Source: DASRZM01 sp035686365 (GTDB taxonomy: Bacteria > Pseudomonadota > Gammaproteobacteria > Xanthomonadales > Xanthomonadaceae). Taken from it: DNA of 64,000 bases. A model generated the notes under the pieces. That model searched no databases. It was given only the letters and a program-made list of their open reading frames with translations, and was not told the origin of the DNA. Below, piece by piece: positions 17,720 through 27,474 of the stretch. The translations under genes and the position numbers were made by a program. The DNA lies in assembly GCA_035686365.1 (NCBI GenBank), contig DASRZM010000077.1, positions 1 through 64,000 on the forward strand, in the 5' to 3' direction. Every line of letters starts with the position of its first letter. Within the stretch, counting starts at the first letter, position 1.

Positions 17720-18708
17720 TGCTCCGCTCCCCTGGCCAGCAGCACCCGCGCGTGGACGGCGTCGAGGAACTCGGGTGGCACCATGGCCTGCACCGGCACC
17801 TCGAACCAGCCCGGGCGTGCGAATGCCCGGCACTTGACCGCGTCCTTGGACGTCATCAGCAGCGGGCGCTCGCCCGCGAACCCGAAATCTTCCAGGCGAT
17901 AGGGATGGTGATCGGGAAAGGCGTGCGCGCACACGTCCAGCCCGCGCGCACGCAGCGAGGCGAAAAAACGCTCCGGATCGGCGATGCCGGCCACGGCATC
18001 GACCTGCGCTCCCTCCCAGCGCGCCAGCGGGACGCTGTGTCCGGGTTCGGCCAGCGAGCGCGCGTCGCCGGGTTCGAGCGCCATCGTCACTTCGCCCGGT
18101 TGCGGCCGGCCACCGTTGCATACCACGAAATCCACCTCTTCGAGCCGCGAGCACGGCTCCCGCAGGGGACCTGCGGGCAGCAGCCAGCCGTTGCCGAACC
18201 GGCGCACGCCGTCGACCACGGCGATCTCCAGGTCGCGCGCCAGGGCGTAGTGCTGCAGACCGTCGTCGGCGAGCAGCACGTCGCAGCGGTCCGACAGCAA
18301 ACGGGCGGCCTCGATGCGGCGCGCGGCCACCGCGACCGGCAGGCCCAGGTCGGCGAACAGGCGCGGCTCGTCGCCGACTGCAGCGGCCTTGTCGCCGGGG
18401 CCGACACGGTGCGCCCCGCGCGTGCCTCGCCGGTAGCCGCGGCTGACCACGCCCGGGCGCAGGCCGCGCCGCCGCAGCTCCTGCGCCAGCACGGCCACCA
18501 ACGGCGTCTTGCCGGCGCCCCCGGCAACCAGGTTGCCGACCACGATCACCGGCACACCGGCGCGCCGGCTGCGCAGCCAGCCCAGGCGGTACAGCGTCCT
18601 CCGCAGGCGGACCACCGCGCCAAAGACCCTGGCCGGCAGGCGCAGCAGCAGCGGCGGCGGCGAATCCCAGCGGCGCCGGATCGCTGCGGCCAGGGTCCGG
18701 TCGTTCAT
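17716..18708 (-). CDS. lpxK: Tetraacyldisaccharide 4'-kinase
   Basis: This 330-aa inner-membrane enzyme phosphorylates the 4' position of the lipid A precursor. An N-terminal hydrophobic/amphipathic segment ([18 protein letters not shown]) precedes the P-loop [14 protein letters not shown] at about residues 59-72. [24 protein letters not shown] and TSKDAVKC are conserved LpxK motifs. The ATG at 18708 overlaps the msbA stop as ATGA. Length matches the family. Confidence 0.96.
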   Translation of the reverse strand: MNDRTLAAAIRRRWDSPPPLLLRLPARVFGAVVRLRRTLYRLGWLRSRRAGVPVIVVGNLVAGGAGKTPLVAVLAQELRRRGLRPGVVSRGYRRGTRGAHRVGPGDKAAAVGDEPRLFADLGLPVAVAARRIEAARLLSDRCDVLLADDGLQHYALARDLEIAVVDGVRRFGNGWLLPAGPLREPCSRLEEVDFVVCNGGRPQPGEVTMALEPGDARSLAEPGHSVPLARWEGAQVDAVAGIADPERFFASLRARGLDVCAHAFPDHHPYRLEDFGFAGERPLLMTSKDAVKCRAFARPGWFEVPVQAMVPPEFLDAVHARVLLARGAEQ

Positions 18709-20474
18709 GCCTGGCCGCGCACGTGCACGTCGCCGCCGGAGAACTGCAGCTGGTGCAGCCTCCAGTACAGACCCTGGCGTGCCAGCAACTCGGCGTGGCT
18801 GCCCTGCTCGGCGACCCGTCCCTCGTCCAGCACGATCACCCGGTCGGCGTGCTCGATGGTGGAGAGCCGGTGGGCGATCACCAGGGTAGTGCGACCGGCC
18901 ATGATGCGTGCGAGCGCTTCCTGCACCAGCTTTTCCGATTCGCTGTCCAGCGCCGAGGTGGCCTCGTCCAGGATCAGGATCGGTGCGTTCTTGAGCAGCG
19001 CCCGCGCGATCGCCAGGCGCTGGCGCTGTCCGCCCGAGAGCAGCGCGCCGCCCTCGCCGATGCGGGTGTCGAAACCCTGCGGCAGCCGTTCGATGAACTC
19101 CAGCGCATTGGCCGCGCGCGCGGCCTCGGTCACCGCGGCACGCGACGCCCCGGCCAGCGCGCCGTAGGCGATGTTCGCGGCCACCGAGCCGTCGAACAGC
19201 ACCACCTGCTGGCCGACGAAGGCGATCTGCTCGCGCAGGCTGGCCAGCGTGAACTCGCGGATCGGAATCCCGTCGAGCAGGACGGTCCCGGCCGTCGGCT
19301 CGTAGAAGCGCGGCACCAGCCCGACCAGGCTGGTCTTGCCGCTGCCCGAGCGTCCCACCAGTGCCGTAATGCTGCCGGGCGCGCACAGGAAACCCACACC
19401 ACGCAGTGCCGCGGCCTCGGCGCTGTCGTAGCGCAGCTCCACGCCGCGGAACTCCAGCTGCCCGCGCGCGCGCTCGATCTCGCGCACCCCGGTGTCGGCC
19501 TCGCCGGGTGCGTCGATCACCTCGTACAGGCTGCCGGCCGCGGTCACCCCCTTCTGCAGCGTGGTCTGCACCGTGGACAGGCGCTTGAGCGAGGGCAGCG
19601 TGAAGAGCATCGCCGAGATCAGCGAGATGAACGTTCCCGAGGACATCCCCTCGAGCATCGTCGGCCGCGTCGCGAAGTAGATCACCGCCGCCAGCGCCAG
19701 CGCGGCGACGATCTGGATCAGGGCACTGCTGGCCGCGGCGGTCGCCGCGACCTTGATGTTGAACAGCCGGTTGCGCACGGTCACCGACGAGAAGCGCGCG
19801 CGTTCCTGCGCCTGCGCGCCGTAGATCTTGACCTCGCGGTTTCCGGCCACGGCCTCCTCCACGATGCCCGCGACCTCGCCGACCGACTGCTGGATGCCGC
19901 CGTGCAGACGCCGGTAGCGGCGCGCCACGACGGTCACCACCAGTGCGATCAGCGGAGCCATCAGGCCCAGCAGCAAGGTCAGCTGCCAGCTGTGCCAGAG
20001 CATCACGGTCACCATGCCCACGATGGTCAGCGACTCGATCACCAGCGTCTTGAAGCCTTCGGTGGCGGCGCCGGCGACCTGCTCGACGTTGAACGTCACC
20101 CGTCCGATCAGCTGCCCGGACGGCTCGCGGTCGAAATACGCGGCCGGCAGATCCAGGTAACGCTCGAACACGCGCCCGCGCAGTTCCGCGACGATATTGC
20201 GGCCGATGTAGGCCACGCCGTAGTCGGCCATGAACGAGGCCAGCCCGCGCACACTGAACAGGGCCACGATCAGGATCGGCATCCAGAAGATCAGGCCGGC
20301 GTCCCGGGCGACGAACAGCCCGTCGAGCATCGGCTTGAGCATGTAGGTGAACGCCGCCGCTGCCGCCGCCTCGAGCACCATGCCCAGCACGGCCAGCACC
20401 GCCACCGGCCAGTGCGGCACTGCGTGGCGCAGCAGCCGCCGGTAGATGGGCCAGAACGGCCGCGCCGCGCTCAC
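18705..20474 (-). CDS. msbA: Lipid A export ATP-binding/permease protein MsbA
   Basis: This 589-aa half-transporter flips lipid A-core across the inner membrane. Six transmembrane segments occupy about residues 15-310. The nucleotide-binding domain has Walker [11 protein letters not shown], signature [17 protein letters not shown], Walker [16 protein letters not shown] and H-loop [13 protein letters not shown]. The start at 20474 overlaps the exbD stop as ATGA. Coupling to lpxK and kdsB downstream supports the lipid A substrate over a drug exporter. Confidence 0.95.
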   Translation of the reverse strand: MSAARPFWPIYRRLLRHAVPHWPVAVLAVLGMVLEAAAAAAFTYMLKPMLDGLFVARDAGLIFWMPILIVALFSVRGLASFMADYGVAYIGRNIVAELRGRVFERYLDLPAAYFDREPSGQLIGRVTFNVEQVAGAATEGFKTLVIESLTIVGMVTVMLWHSWQLTLLLGLMAPLIALVVTVVARRYRRLHGGIQQSVGEVAGIVEEAVAGNREVKIYGAQAQERARFSSVTVRNRLFNIKVAATAAASSALIQIVAALALAAVIYFATRPTMLEGMSSGTFISLISAMLFTLPSLKRLSTVQTTLQKGVTAAGSLYEVIDAPGEADTGVREIERARGQLEFRGVELRYDSAEAAALRGVGFLCAPGSITALVGRSGSGKTSLVGLVPRFYEPTAGTVLLDGIPIREFTLASLREQIAFVGQQVVLFDGSVAANIAYGALAGASRAAVTEAARAANALEFIERLPQGFDTRIGEGGALLSGGQRQRLAIARALLKNAPILILDEATSALDSESEKLVQEALARIMAGRTTLVIAHRLSTIEHADRVIVLDEGRVAEQGSHAELLARQGLYWRLHQLQFSGGDVHVRGQA

Positions 20475-20899
20475 TCCGGCGCTGCCTGGGTGGAGGTGGT
20501 CGCGATCGACAGCCGCTCGAACCCGAGCTGGCCCAGCACGTCCATGGCGGTGACGACCGACTGGTGCGGTGTGCGTGCGTCGGCCCGCAGCACCACCGCG
20601 CGGGTGCGGTCGGCGCCGGCGACGCGCGCGATCGCCTTGCGCAGTTCGTCGGCGTCGGGACTGGGCAGCTCGGCGCCGCCGACGATGTAGCGGCCCTCGC
20701 GGTCGATCGCGATCACCAGCGGATCGGTCGGCGCCGTGGCCGGTTCGGGACTGGCTTCCGGGAGCCTCACCTCCAGCGCCGTGCGGTCGTCGAAGGTCGT
20801 GGTCACGACGAAGAAGATGATCAGCGTGAACACCACGTCGATCAACGAGGTCAGGTTGATTTCCGGCTCGTCGATCCTGCGCGTGGGCGTCAGCCTCAC
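20471..20899 (-). CDS. exbD: ExbD/TolR-family biopolymer transport protein
   Basis: This 142-aa protein has one N-terminal transmembrane helix (SLIDVVFTLIIFFVVTTTF, with the proton-pathway Asp in SLIDV) and a periplasmic C-terminal domain ending in VLGQLGFERLSIAT. It pairs with ExbB to form a proton-driven motor that energises TonB-type or Tol-type systems. The GTG at 20899 overlaps the exbB stop as GTGA. No tonB or tolA gene is adjacent, so the partner is unknown. Position directly before msbA is a recurring arrangement in this order. Confidence 0.92.
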   Translation of the reverse strand: MRLTPTRRIDEPEINLTSLIDVVFTLIIFFVVTTTFDDRTALEVRLPEASPEPATAPTDPLVIAIDREGRYIVGGAELPSPDADELRKAIARVAGADRTRAVVLRADARTPHQSVVTAMDVLGQLGFERLSIATTSTQAAPE

Positions 20900-21543
20900 G
20901 TGGCCGCGCTCCGCCGTGTCCGTGCCGGCGCGGGCCGTTGCGCGGTGGCCTCGATGGCGTCGAGCAGCGCGATCGCCTGCTTCTCCATCTCCACCACGTA
21001 TTCGGCGACGCGGCCGCGGAAGTAGCGGTAGAACATCAGGCTGGGGATGGCCACGCACAGGCCTGCGGCGGTGCTGATCAACGCCTCGCCGATGCCGCCG
21101 GCAAGCTGGTTGGCGTCGCCGACACCGTATTCGAGGATGCCCAGGAACATCCCGATCATGCCGAACACCGTGCCCAGCAGGCCCAGCAGCGGCGAGATCC
21201 CGGCGATCGTGCCCAGCGTGTTCAGGAAGCGCTCGAGCTGGTGCACGACGTGGCGGCCGATGTCCTCGACCCGGTCCTTGATCCGCTCGCGCGGCCACTC
21301 GCGCACCTGGATCGCGGCGGCCAGGATCTCGCCCAGCGGCGAGTCGCGGCGCAACGCCTCCAGGTGCTGCGGATCGAGCTGGTGCGTTGCGGCCCACTCG
21401 CGCACTTCGCGACCCAGCTCGGGCGGGAGCACGGCACTGCGCCGCAACGTCCAGAAGCGTTCGAGGATGATCGCCAGCGCGATCGCGGAGCAGGCCATGA
21501 TCGGCCACATCACCCAGCCGCCGGCCATGAACAGTTCGAGCAC
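20896..21543 (-). CDS. exbB: MotA/TolQ/ExbB proton channel family protein
   Basis: This 215-aa protein has three transmembrane segments: residues 7-27 (GGWVMWPIMACSAIALAII), about 110-135 (GTIAGISPLLGLLGTVFGMI) and about 150-175 (ALISTAAGLCVAIPSLMFY). The signature region ISPLLGLLGTVFGMIGMF and the polar STAAGL helix are typical of ExbB/TolQ. It forms the pentameric stator around ExbD. The gene starts 109 bp after comEC ends, so it may have its own promoter. Confidence 0.92.
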   Translation of the reverse strand: MLELFMAGGWVMWPIMACSAIALAIILERFWTLRRSAVLPPELGREVREWAATHQLDPQHLEALRRDSPLGEILAAAIQVREWPRERIKDRVEDIGRHVVHQLERFLNTLGTIAGISPLLGLLGTVFGMIGMFLGILEYGVGDANQLAGGIGEALISTAAGLCVAIPSLMFYRYFRGRVAEYVVEMEKQAIALLDAIEATAQRPAPARTRRSAAT

Positions 21544-21652
21544 GCGGGAGCCTCGTGGTGTCAGTGAATGCGGCCGATAGGATACCCGGTCGCCCCTGGG
21601 GAACCCCCGAACCGGTCCGGACCTTCCAGAGGGCGGCGCGCCGGGGCCTGGC

Positions 21653-23962
21653 TCAGCGCTCGTGCCAGAAGCGCCGCACCGCCTTCCGGCGCTGCCGCAC
21701 CAGGATCCGGCCGTCGCGCTGCAGCCTCACCGTCACCGCACCGGCCTGCGCGGTCGAGATCCAGTGCGCACCGCGCTCGAGGTAGCGCGCCTGCACCTCC
21801 GCGGCGGGATGACCGAAGCGGTTGCCGTGCCCGGCACTGGCGATCGCAAGCCGCGGCCCCACCGCCTCGATGAACGCCGGGCTCGAGGAGCTGCGGCTGC
21901 CATGGTGCGGCACCAGCAATACCTGCGCGCGCAGGTCGATGCCGGCGGACAGCAGGCGCGACTCGATTGCAGTGGAGATGTCGCCGGGCAGCAGCACGGC
22001 GCCGCCGGCCGCCCGGATCCGCAGCACGCAGGAGCTGTCGTTGCCCAGTTCCGGGAAGTGTCGGGGTGGATGCAGCCAGTCGAACCGGACGCCGTCGCGC
22101 CACCAGTGCTCGCCGGCGCGGCAGCGCGCCCGCAGCCCGGCCCGTCGCGGCTCGCCCGAGAGTGCCGGCAACGGCGCGAAGGCGCGGCGCAGTGATCCAC
22201 TTCCGCCGGCGTGGTCGTTGTCGGCGTGGCTGAGCACCAGGGCCTGTGGCGCCGGATGTGCCAAGGCGTGAATCGCCGGGACCACGGTCGCGTGCCCGTG
22301 GTCCAGTCCCTCGGGAAATGCGGGGCCGGCGTCGTAGACCAGCGTCGAACTGGCCGTGCGCAACAGGACGGCCAGTCCCTGGCCGACGTCGAGCACTTCG
22401 AGCTCGAGCTCGCCGGGAAGCGGTGCGGACCGCGCCGGCAACAGCAACGGCAACCACAGCAGGCAGGCCAGCGGCTTGCCCGGCAGGGCCCGCGGCAGCA
22501 GCAGCCAGAGCGCGCCGGCGGCCGCCGCGAGCAGCGCGGCCGGACCCGGCTCGGGAAGGTACACCAGCGCGCCGTCGAGACTGGCGGCGCGTTCGAGCAG
22601 CCACCACAACGGCCGCATCGCCCAGGCCGCGGCGTACCAGCCCCAGGCGCCGGCGGCTTCGGCGACCGCCGCCAGGCCGGTGCCGGCCAGGCACAGCGGC
22701 ACCACCACCAGGCTGATCCACGGCACCGCGACCAGGTTGGCCAGTGCGCCCACGATCGAGGCCTGGCCGAAGAACCACACCGTCAGCGGCAGCAGTCCCA
22801 CCGTCGCCACGCCCTGCGCGCGCAGCAACAGCCGCCCCGGTGACGCCGTGCCCGCGCGCGGCATGCACAGCAGCAGCCAGGCCACGCCGACGAACGAAAG
22901 CCAGAAGCCGGCGCCCAGCGGCGCCAGCGGATCGGCCAGCAGCACCGCGGCCAGCGCCAGCGCGAACACCTGCCACGAAGACGCGGCGCGCCGCAGTGCG
23001 ATCGCCAGCACGGCAACGGCGATCATCAGGACGGTGCGCACCGCCGGCAGCTCGTAGCCGGCCAGCGCCGCGTAGCCGGCGGCGCCGGCCAGGCCCGCGA
23101 CCGCGGCGGCCGGCGGCAGCGGCAGGTGCAGCCCGGCCTGCGGCCACAGCCGGTACAGCGCCCGCAGCAACAGCACCGCGAAACCCGCGACCAGCCCGAC
23201 GTGGAAGCCGGAGATCGCGAACAGGTGCGTGGTCCCGGTGGCGCGCAGCACCTCCCAGTCCGGCTGCGACAGCGCGCGCGTGTCGCCGACCGCCAGCGCC
23301 GCCACGAAGCGGGCGTCGGCCGGCCCGAGCACCGCATGCATACGCGCACTGGCGCCGGCGCGCCAGGCATCGATGCCCCTGGCTGCGTCCAGGCGCCGGT
23401 TGGCCGGACCCTCGCGCACGTAGCCGGTGGCGGCCAGCCGCCGCTCCAGGGCATGGCGCTCGAAGTCGAAGCCGCCGGGGTTTTGCACGCCACGCGGGCG
23501 CTTCAGGCGCACCTGGAGGTGCCAGCGTGCACCGGACAGAACCAGCGGCGCTCGGCCGTACCAGGACAGCCGGACGCGGCGCCCCTCGATTTCGGGCGCC
23601 GACGCCGCGCGCTCGATCGCCAGGTCGAAGCGCTGGCGGCCCTCGTCGCTGCGCGGCAGCCCGACCACAGTGCCCTGGATCGCCAGCTCCTGCCCGACCA
23701 GGTGCTCGGGCAGTCGCGCCTGCAGGGCCAGCTGTCCGTGGACCGCCGTCCACAGGAAGCCGAACGCCAGCGCGCAGGCCGGCCGCCAGCGCGTCCGGCG
23801 CATCCCCGTGGCCGCCACCGCCGCCGCGGCCGCCAGCGACAGCGGCCACGGCGGCAACCAGGGCATGGTGAAGCAGGCCGCGACGCCGGCCAGCATGGCG
23901 AATGCCACGCCCGGGCCCACCGCCGCCACCTCGCGGTGGGGCGATGCGGCGCCGGCATCCAT
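21653..23962 (-). CDS. comEC: DNA internalization competence protein ComEC/Rec2
   Basis: This 769-aa polytopic protein transports single-stranded DNA across the inner membrane during natural transformation. An N-terminal helix pair and a DUF4131-like region come first, then the Competence domain with many helices (LATGTTHLFAISGFHVGLVA is characteristic from LRATGTTHLF). A C-terminal metallo-beta-lactamase domain carries VLDVGQGLAVLL, VYDAGP, LSHADNDHAGG and VPHHGSRSSS. The intact HxDxDHxG metal site suggests an active nuclease domain. It begins 3 bp after lolD ends, so it is probably co-transcribed with lolCD. Confidence 0.94.
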   Translation of the reverse strand: MDAGAASPHREVAAVGPGVAFAMLAGVAACFTMPWLPPWPLSLAAAAAVAATGMRRTRWRPACALAFGFLWTAVHGQLALQARLPEHLVGQELAIQGTVVGLPRSDEGRQRFDLAIERAASAPEIEGRRVRLSWYGRAPLVLSGARWHLQVRLKRPRGVQNPGGFDFERHALERRLAATGYVREGPANRRLDAARGIDAWRAGASARMHAVLGPADARFVAALAVGDTRALSQPDWEVLRATGTTHLFAISGFHVGLVAGFAVLLLRALYRLWPQAGLHLPLPPAAAVAGLAGAAGYAALAGYELPAVRTVLMIAVAVLAIALRRAASSWQVFALALAAVLLADPLAPLGAGFWLSFVGVAWLLLCMPRAGTASPGRLLLRAQGVATVGLLPLTVWFFGQASIVGALANLVAVPWISLVVVPLCLAGTGLAAVAEAAGAWGWYAAAWAMRPLWWLLERAASLDGALVYLPEPGPAALLAAAAGALWLLLPRALPGKPLACLLWLPLLLPARSAPLPGELELEVLDVGQGLAVLLRTASSTLVYDAGPAFPEGLDHGHATVVPAIHALAHPAPQALVLSHADNDHAGGSGSLRRAFAPLPALSGEPRRAGLRARCRAGEHWWRDGVRFDWLHPPRHFPELGNDSSCVLRIRAAGGAVLLPGDISTAIESRLLSAGIDLRAQVLLVPHHGSRSSSSPAFIEAVGPRLAIASAGHGNRFGHPAAEVQARYLERGAHWISTAQAGAVTVRLQRDGRILVRQRRKAVRRFWHER

Positions 23963-23965
23963 GAC

Positions 23966-24658
23966 TCAGGCGTCGGCCAGTTCGCGCAGCTTGCCGCCAG
24001 AGAGCTCGAGCGTGCGATCGGTCCGCCGCGCCAGCCGCGGATCGTGCGTGACCAGCACCAGGCTGGTGCCGATCTCTCGGTTGAGCTCCAGCATCAGCGC
24101 ATAGACCTGGGCGGCGGTCTTCTCGTCGAGGTTGCCGGTAGGCTCGTCGCCCAGCACGCAGGCCGGGCGTGTCACCAGCGCGCGCGCCACCGCGCAGCGC
24201 TGGCGCTCGCCGCCGGACAGCTCGCCGGGCTTGTGCTCCAGCCGCGCCCCCAGGCCCACGCGCTCGAGCAGTTCGCGTGCGGCGGTGCGTGCGGTGGCCA
24301 CCTCGTCGCCGGCGATCAGCCTGGGCATCGCCACGTTCTCCACCGCGGTGAACTCCGGCAGCAGGTGGTGGAACTGGTAGACGAACCCCAGCGCCCGGTT
24401 GCGCAGCCGGCCGCGGTCGCGGTCCGAGAGCTGCGACATCGACTGCCCGGCCACGAAGACCTCGCCCGAGGTCGGCCGGTCCAGCCCGCCGAGCAGATGC
24501 AGCAGCGTGCTCTTGCCGGTGCCCGAGGCCCCGACGATCGCCACCGTTTCGCCCGGCGCTACCGCCAGCGACACGCCCGCGAACACCGGCGTGCGCATCC
24601 GGCCCTCGACGTAGGTCTTGGCCAGGTCCTCGCAGCGGATGACGGCGCCGGTACTCAT
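23966..24658 (-). CDS. lolD: Lipoprotein-releasing system ATP-binding protein
   Basis: This 230-aa ATPase powers LolCDE, which extracts outer-membrane lipoproteins from the inner membrane and hands them to LolA. Walker [13 protein letters not shown]-loop [12 protein letters not shown], signature [15 protein letters not shown], Walker [13 protein letters not shown] and H-loop VLVTHD are present. The [12 protein letters not shown] stretch is typical of LolD within the MacB-like family. It follows lolC by 75 bp on the same strand. Confidence 0.95.
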   Translation of the reverse strand: MSTGAVIRCEDLAKTYVEGRMRTPVFAGVSLAVAPGETVAIVGASGTGKSTLLHLLGGLDRPTSGEVFVAGQSMSQLSDRDRGRLRNRALGFVYQFHHLLPEFTAVENVAMPRLIAGDEVATARTAARELLERVGLGARLEHKPGELSGGERQRCAVARALVTRPACVLGDEPTGNLDEKTAAQVYALMLELNREIGTSLVLVTHDPRLARRTDRTLELSGGKLRELADA

Positions 24659-24733
24659 CGGTTCACAGCCTCGCGCACCGGGGCGCCGGGGGCAATGCGC
24701 CCTAGTCCGATCCGCGTGTAGGAAAAACGCCCC

Positions 24734-25978
24734 TCATTCATAGCGGAGCGCCGCGGCCGGATCGGTACGCGCGGCCCGCCAGGCCGGATACAGCGTGGCG
24801 AGCATGCACAGCACGAAGGCGACCATCACGATGGTCCACACATCGCTGGCCTCCAGTGCGGTCGGCACACCGGTGACGTAGTACACGTCCTTGGGCATCA
24901 GTTCGAAGCCCAGCGTGGACTCCAGTGCGGCCACGACCAGGTCCAGGTTGTGGGTCAGCAGGACCCCGCCGAGCGCCCCCAGCGCGATGCCGACCACGCC
25001 GATCAGCGTCCCCTGGACCACGAACACGCGCATCACCGTCCCCGGCGACATGCCCAGGGTGCGCAGGATCGCGATGTCGGCCTGCTTGTCGGTCACCAGC
25101 ATCACCAGCGAGGACACCAGGTTGAAGGCTGCCACCGCAATGATCAGCGACAGGATCACGAACATCACCGTCTTTTCCAGGCGCACGGCGCGGAAGAAGT
25201 TGGCATGGTCGCGGCTCCAGTCGCGGATGCGGTAGGCCCCGCCCAGGTCGTCCGCGAGGTCGGCGGCAACGTTCCAGGCGTCGAACATGTCGGTCAGACG
25301 CAGGCGCACGCCGCTGACGGCGTCGCCCATCTGCAGCAGCCGCTGGGCGTCGCCCATGTGCACCACGGCGAGCTGCAGGTCGTATTCCTGCATGCCGGCC
25401 TCGAAGATGCCGCTGACGGTGAAGCGCTTCACCCGCGGCAGCGCACCGACCGGCGAGGTGCGCCACTCGGGCACCATCACGGTCACCGGATCGCCGACGT
25501 CGGCGCCCAGCCACAGGGCCAGCTCGCGGCCGAGCAGGATGTTGAATTCACCAGGCTGCAGCGTGTCGAGGCTGCCGACCTTCATCTTCTCGCCCAGCTC
25601 CGAGACCGCGGGCTCCTGCTCCGGCAGCACGCCGCGTAGCAGCGCGCCCTGGTTGCGCCCGCCCTGCATCATCGCCTCGCGCTCCACGTAGGGCGCCGCA
25701 CCGAGCACGCGTGGATCGCCCGATGCGACCTCCACCACGCGTTCCCAGTCGCGCGTGTTTCCCGACGGCGTGGCAATGGTGGCGTGCGCGACCATGCCCA
25801 GGATGCGCGCTCGCAGCTCCTGCTCGAAGCCGTTCATGACCGAGATGACCGTGATCAGCGCGGTCACGCCGATGGCAATGCCCAGCATCGAGACCATCGA
25901 GATGAAGGAGATGAACTGGGTGCGGCGCTTGGCACGGGTGTAGCGCAGGCCGATCCACAGCGACAGCGGCCGCATCAT
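24734..25978 (-). CDS. lolC: Lipoprotein-releasing ABC transporter permease (LolC/LolE family)
   Basis: This 414-aa protein has an N-terminal transmembrane helix (ISMVSMLGIAIGVTALITVI), a large periplasmic domain and three C-terminal helices of the FtsX type. The opening LSLWIGLRYTRAKRRTQFISF is the LolC/E signature. Only one permease is present beside lolD, so the transporter may be a LolF-type homodimer (LolF2D2), a form known in other proteobacteria; a second permease elsewhere cannot be excluded. The start ATG at 25978 overlaps the upstream stop as ATGA. Confidence 0.92.
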   Translation of the reverse strand: MMRPLSLWIGLRYTRAKRRTQFISFISMVSMLGIAIGVTALITVISVMNGFEQELRARILGMVAHATIATPSGNTRDWERVVEVASGDPRVLGAAPYVEREAMMQGGRNQGALLRGVLPEQEPAVSELGEKMKVGSLDTLQPGEFNILLGRELALWLGADVGDPVTVMVPEWRTSPVGALPRVKRFTVSGIFEAGMQEYDLQLAVVHMGDAQRLLQMGDAVSGVRLRLTDMFDAWNVAADLADDLGGAYRIRDWSRDHANFFRAVRLEKTVMFVILSLIIAVAAFNLVSSLVMLVTDKQADIAILRTLGMSPGTVMRVFVVQGTLIGVVGIALGALGGVLLTHNLDLVVAALESTLGFELMPKDVYYVTGVPTALEASDVWTIVMVAFVLCMLATLYPAWRAARTDPAAALRYE

Positions 25979-26406
25979 GGCCGCGCCGCCTCGGCGGCCG
26001 CACGCGCCTGGTGGGCCCGGACCCACAACCGCAGCTGTCGGCGCAATGCCGGCGCAAGCGTGTCGCCGCAGAACAGCAGGCGGGTCCGAGCACTTTCGCC
26101 GGAGAGTTCGAGCACGGTCAGCGGCCCGGCCTCGACGATGGCGACCGATTCGGCGCGCCATTCCCGGCTGCTGCGCGCGAGCGTGGCCACGCCGTCGCCC
26201 CCGAGTACGATGCGGGTGCCCTGGCCGGCGCGCAGGTCCGCCAGCGCCCACGCCCACAGCGGCACGACCGCGAGCGCGGCCCAAGCCGGCAGCACCGAGA
26301 CCCACACGCAGGCGGCCGCCGCGAGCGCCAGCGCGGAGACGGCCAGTGCCAGCAGCCCGGAGGGCCGGTAGTGCAGTTCAATTCGAGCCGAGGATGCGTT
26401 CGACAA
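25975..26406 (-). CDS. YgfX-like membrane protein
   Basis: This is about 143 aa, with two adjacent hydrophobic helices (GLLALAVSALALAAAACVWV and ALAVVPLWAWALADL) flanked by basic residues, then a short soluble domain ending LRLWVRAHQARAA. Size, topology and position directly after sdhE match YgfX, an inner-membrane protein co-transcribed with SdhE in enterobacteria and reported to affect cell-division filaments. The start is uncertain: no ATG or GTG lies near the sdhE end, so TTG 26406, overlapping sdhE, is chosen. Similarity to YgfX by eye is moderate. Confidence 0.65.
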   Translation of the reverse strand: MSNASSARIELHYRPSGLLALAVSALALAAAACVWVSVLPAWAALAVVPLWAWALADLRAGQGTRIVLGGDGVATLARSSREWRAESVAIVEAGPLTVLELSGESARTRLLFCGDTLAPALRRQLRLWVRAHQARAAAEAARP

Positions 26407-26629
26407 TCCCTTGCAACTCCGCGTCGGGGGCCGGCTCGCGGCCCAGAAACCATTTCCAGATCCGGTCGTCCTCGCACGCGAGCAGCCGCTCGAAGGCGGC
26501 ACGCTCGGCCTCCGCGGCCTGCCGGTAACGCGCGTCCAGGTAACGCACCAGCAGCGCGTCGAGCTCCTTCATGCCGCGACGGCAGCGCCAGCGCAGGCGT
26601 CCGATCGTGGCCTCGGTCGCCACCGCCAC
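26378..26629 (-). CDS. sdhE: FAD assembly factor SdhE
   Basis: About 83 aa. The RWRCRRGMKELD motif contains RGxxE, which binds the flavoprotein SdhA and promotes covalent FAD attachment. The later FERLLACEDDRIWKWFLGREPAPDAEL matches the conserved SdhE helix bundle. The protein must begin upstream of RGM to include the RWRC segment; GTG 26629 or 26623 fits, just after the sdhB stop, although neither has a strong ribosome site. It immediately follows sdhB and precedes ygfX. Confidence 0.88.
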   Translation of the reverse strand: MAVATEATIGRLRWRCRRGMKELDALLVRYLDARYRQAAEAERAAFERLLACEDDRIWKWFLGREPAPDAELQGIVERILGSN

Positions 26630-26649
26630 GGTCCCGGCCGCTGCGCCGC

Positions 26650-27435
26650 TCAGACGCCGCGCCGCTGCACGATCAGCTTCTTGACCTCGGCGATCGCCTT
26701 GGCCGGGTTCAGGCCCTTCGGGCAGGCGCGCGTGCAGTTCATGATCGTGTGGCAACGATAGAGCCGGAACGGATCCTCGAGCTCGTCCAGCCGCGTACCG
26801 GTGTCCTCGTCGCGCGAATCCACGATCCAGCGATAGGCCTGCAGCAGCACGGCCGGACCCAGGTAGCGGTCGGCGTTCCACCAGTAGCTGGGGCAGGAGG
26901 TCGTGCAGCAGGCGCACAGGATGCACTCGTACAGGCCGTCGAGCTTCTTGCGGTCCTCCGGCGACTGCAGGCGCTCGCGGTCCGGCGGAGCCGCGCTCTG
27001 GGTGCGGATCCACGGCCGGATCGAGGCGTACTGGGCATAGAAGTGCGTCATGTCCGGCACCAGGTCCTTGACCACCGCCATGTGCGGCAGCGGGTAGACC
27101 GGGATCTCGCCGCTGCCGCAGTCCTCGATCGCGAGTGTGCACGCCAGCGTGTTGCCGCCGTCGATGTTCATCGAGCACGAACCGCAGATGCCCTCGCGGC
27201 ACGAACGGCGGAAGGTCAGCGTCGGGTCGATCTCGTTCTTGATCTTGATCAGCGCGTCCAGGACCATCGGGCCGCAGCTGTCCAGGTCGATCTCGTAGGT
27301 GTCGGTGCGCGGGTTCTCGCCGTCGTCGGGGTTCCACCGGTAGACCTTGAACGTGCGCAGCCGGCCGCCGCCCTGGGCGGCATGGTGCTTGCCCTTGCGG
27401 ATCTTCGAATTGCGCGGGAGCGTGAACTCGGCCAT
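26650..27435 (-). CDS. sdhB: Succinate dehydrogenase iron-sulfur subunit
   Basis: This 261-aa protein carries the three Fe-S clusters that pass electrons from SdhA flavin to quinone. The 2Fe-2S ligands are in [17 protein letters not shown] with a downstream NTLAC. The 4Fe-4S and 3Fe-4S ligands are in [16 protein letters not shown] and [37 protein letters not shown] is conserved. An N-terminal basic extension ([11 protein letters not shown]) is somewhat longer than in E. coli. It lies 39 bp after sdhA. Confidence 0.97.
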   Translation of the reverse strand: MAEFTLPRNSKIRKGKHHAAQGGGRLRTFKVYRWNPDDGENPRTDTYEIDLDSCGPMVLDALIKIKNEIDPTLTFRRSCREGICGSCSMNIDGGNTLACTLAIEDCGSGEIPVYPLPHMAVVKDLVPDMTHFYAQYASIRPWIRTQSAAPPDRERLQSPEDRKKLDGLYECILCACCTTSCPSYWWNADRYLGPAVLLQAYRWIVDSRDEDTGTRLDELEDPFRLYRCHTIMNCTRACPKGLNPAKAIAEVKKLIVQRRGV

Positions 27436-27474
27436 GGGTCTGCGTCCTGTTGCGTGCGATCGGGCGGTGCCGGA

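Noticed and set aside
24659..24733. Regulatory element or small gene in the lolC-lolD gap
   Set aside because: The 75 bp show no convincing hairpin with T-tract, ribosome site or short gene.
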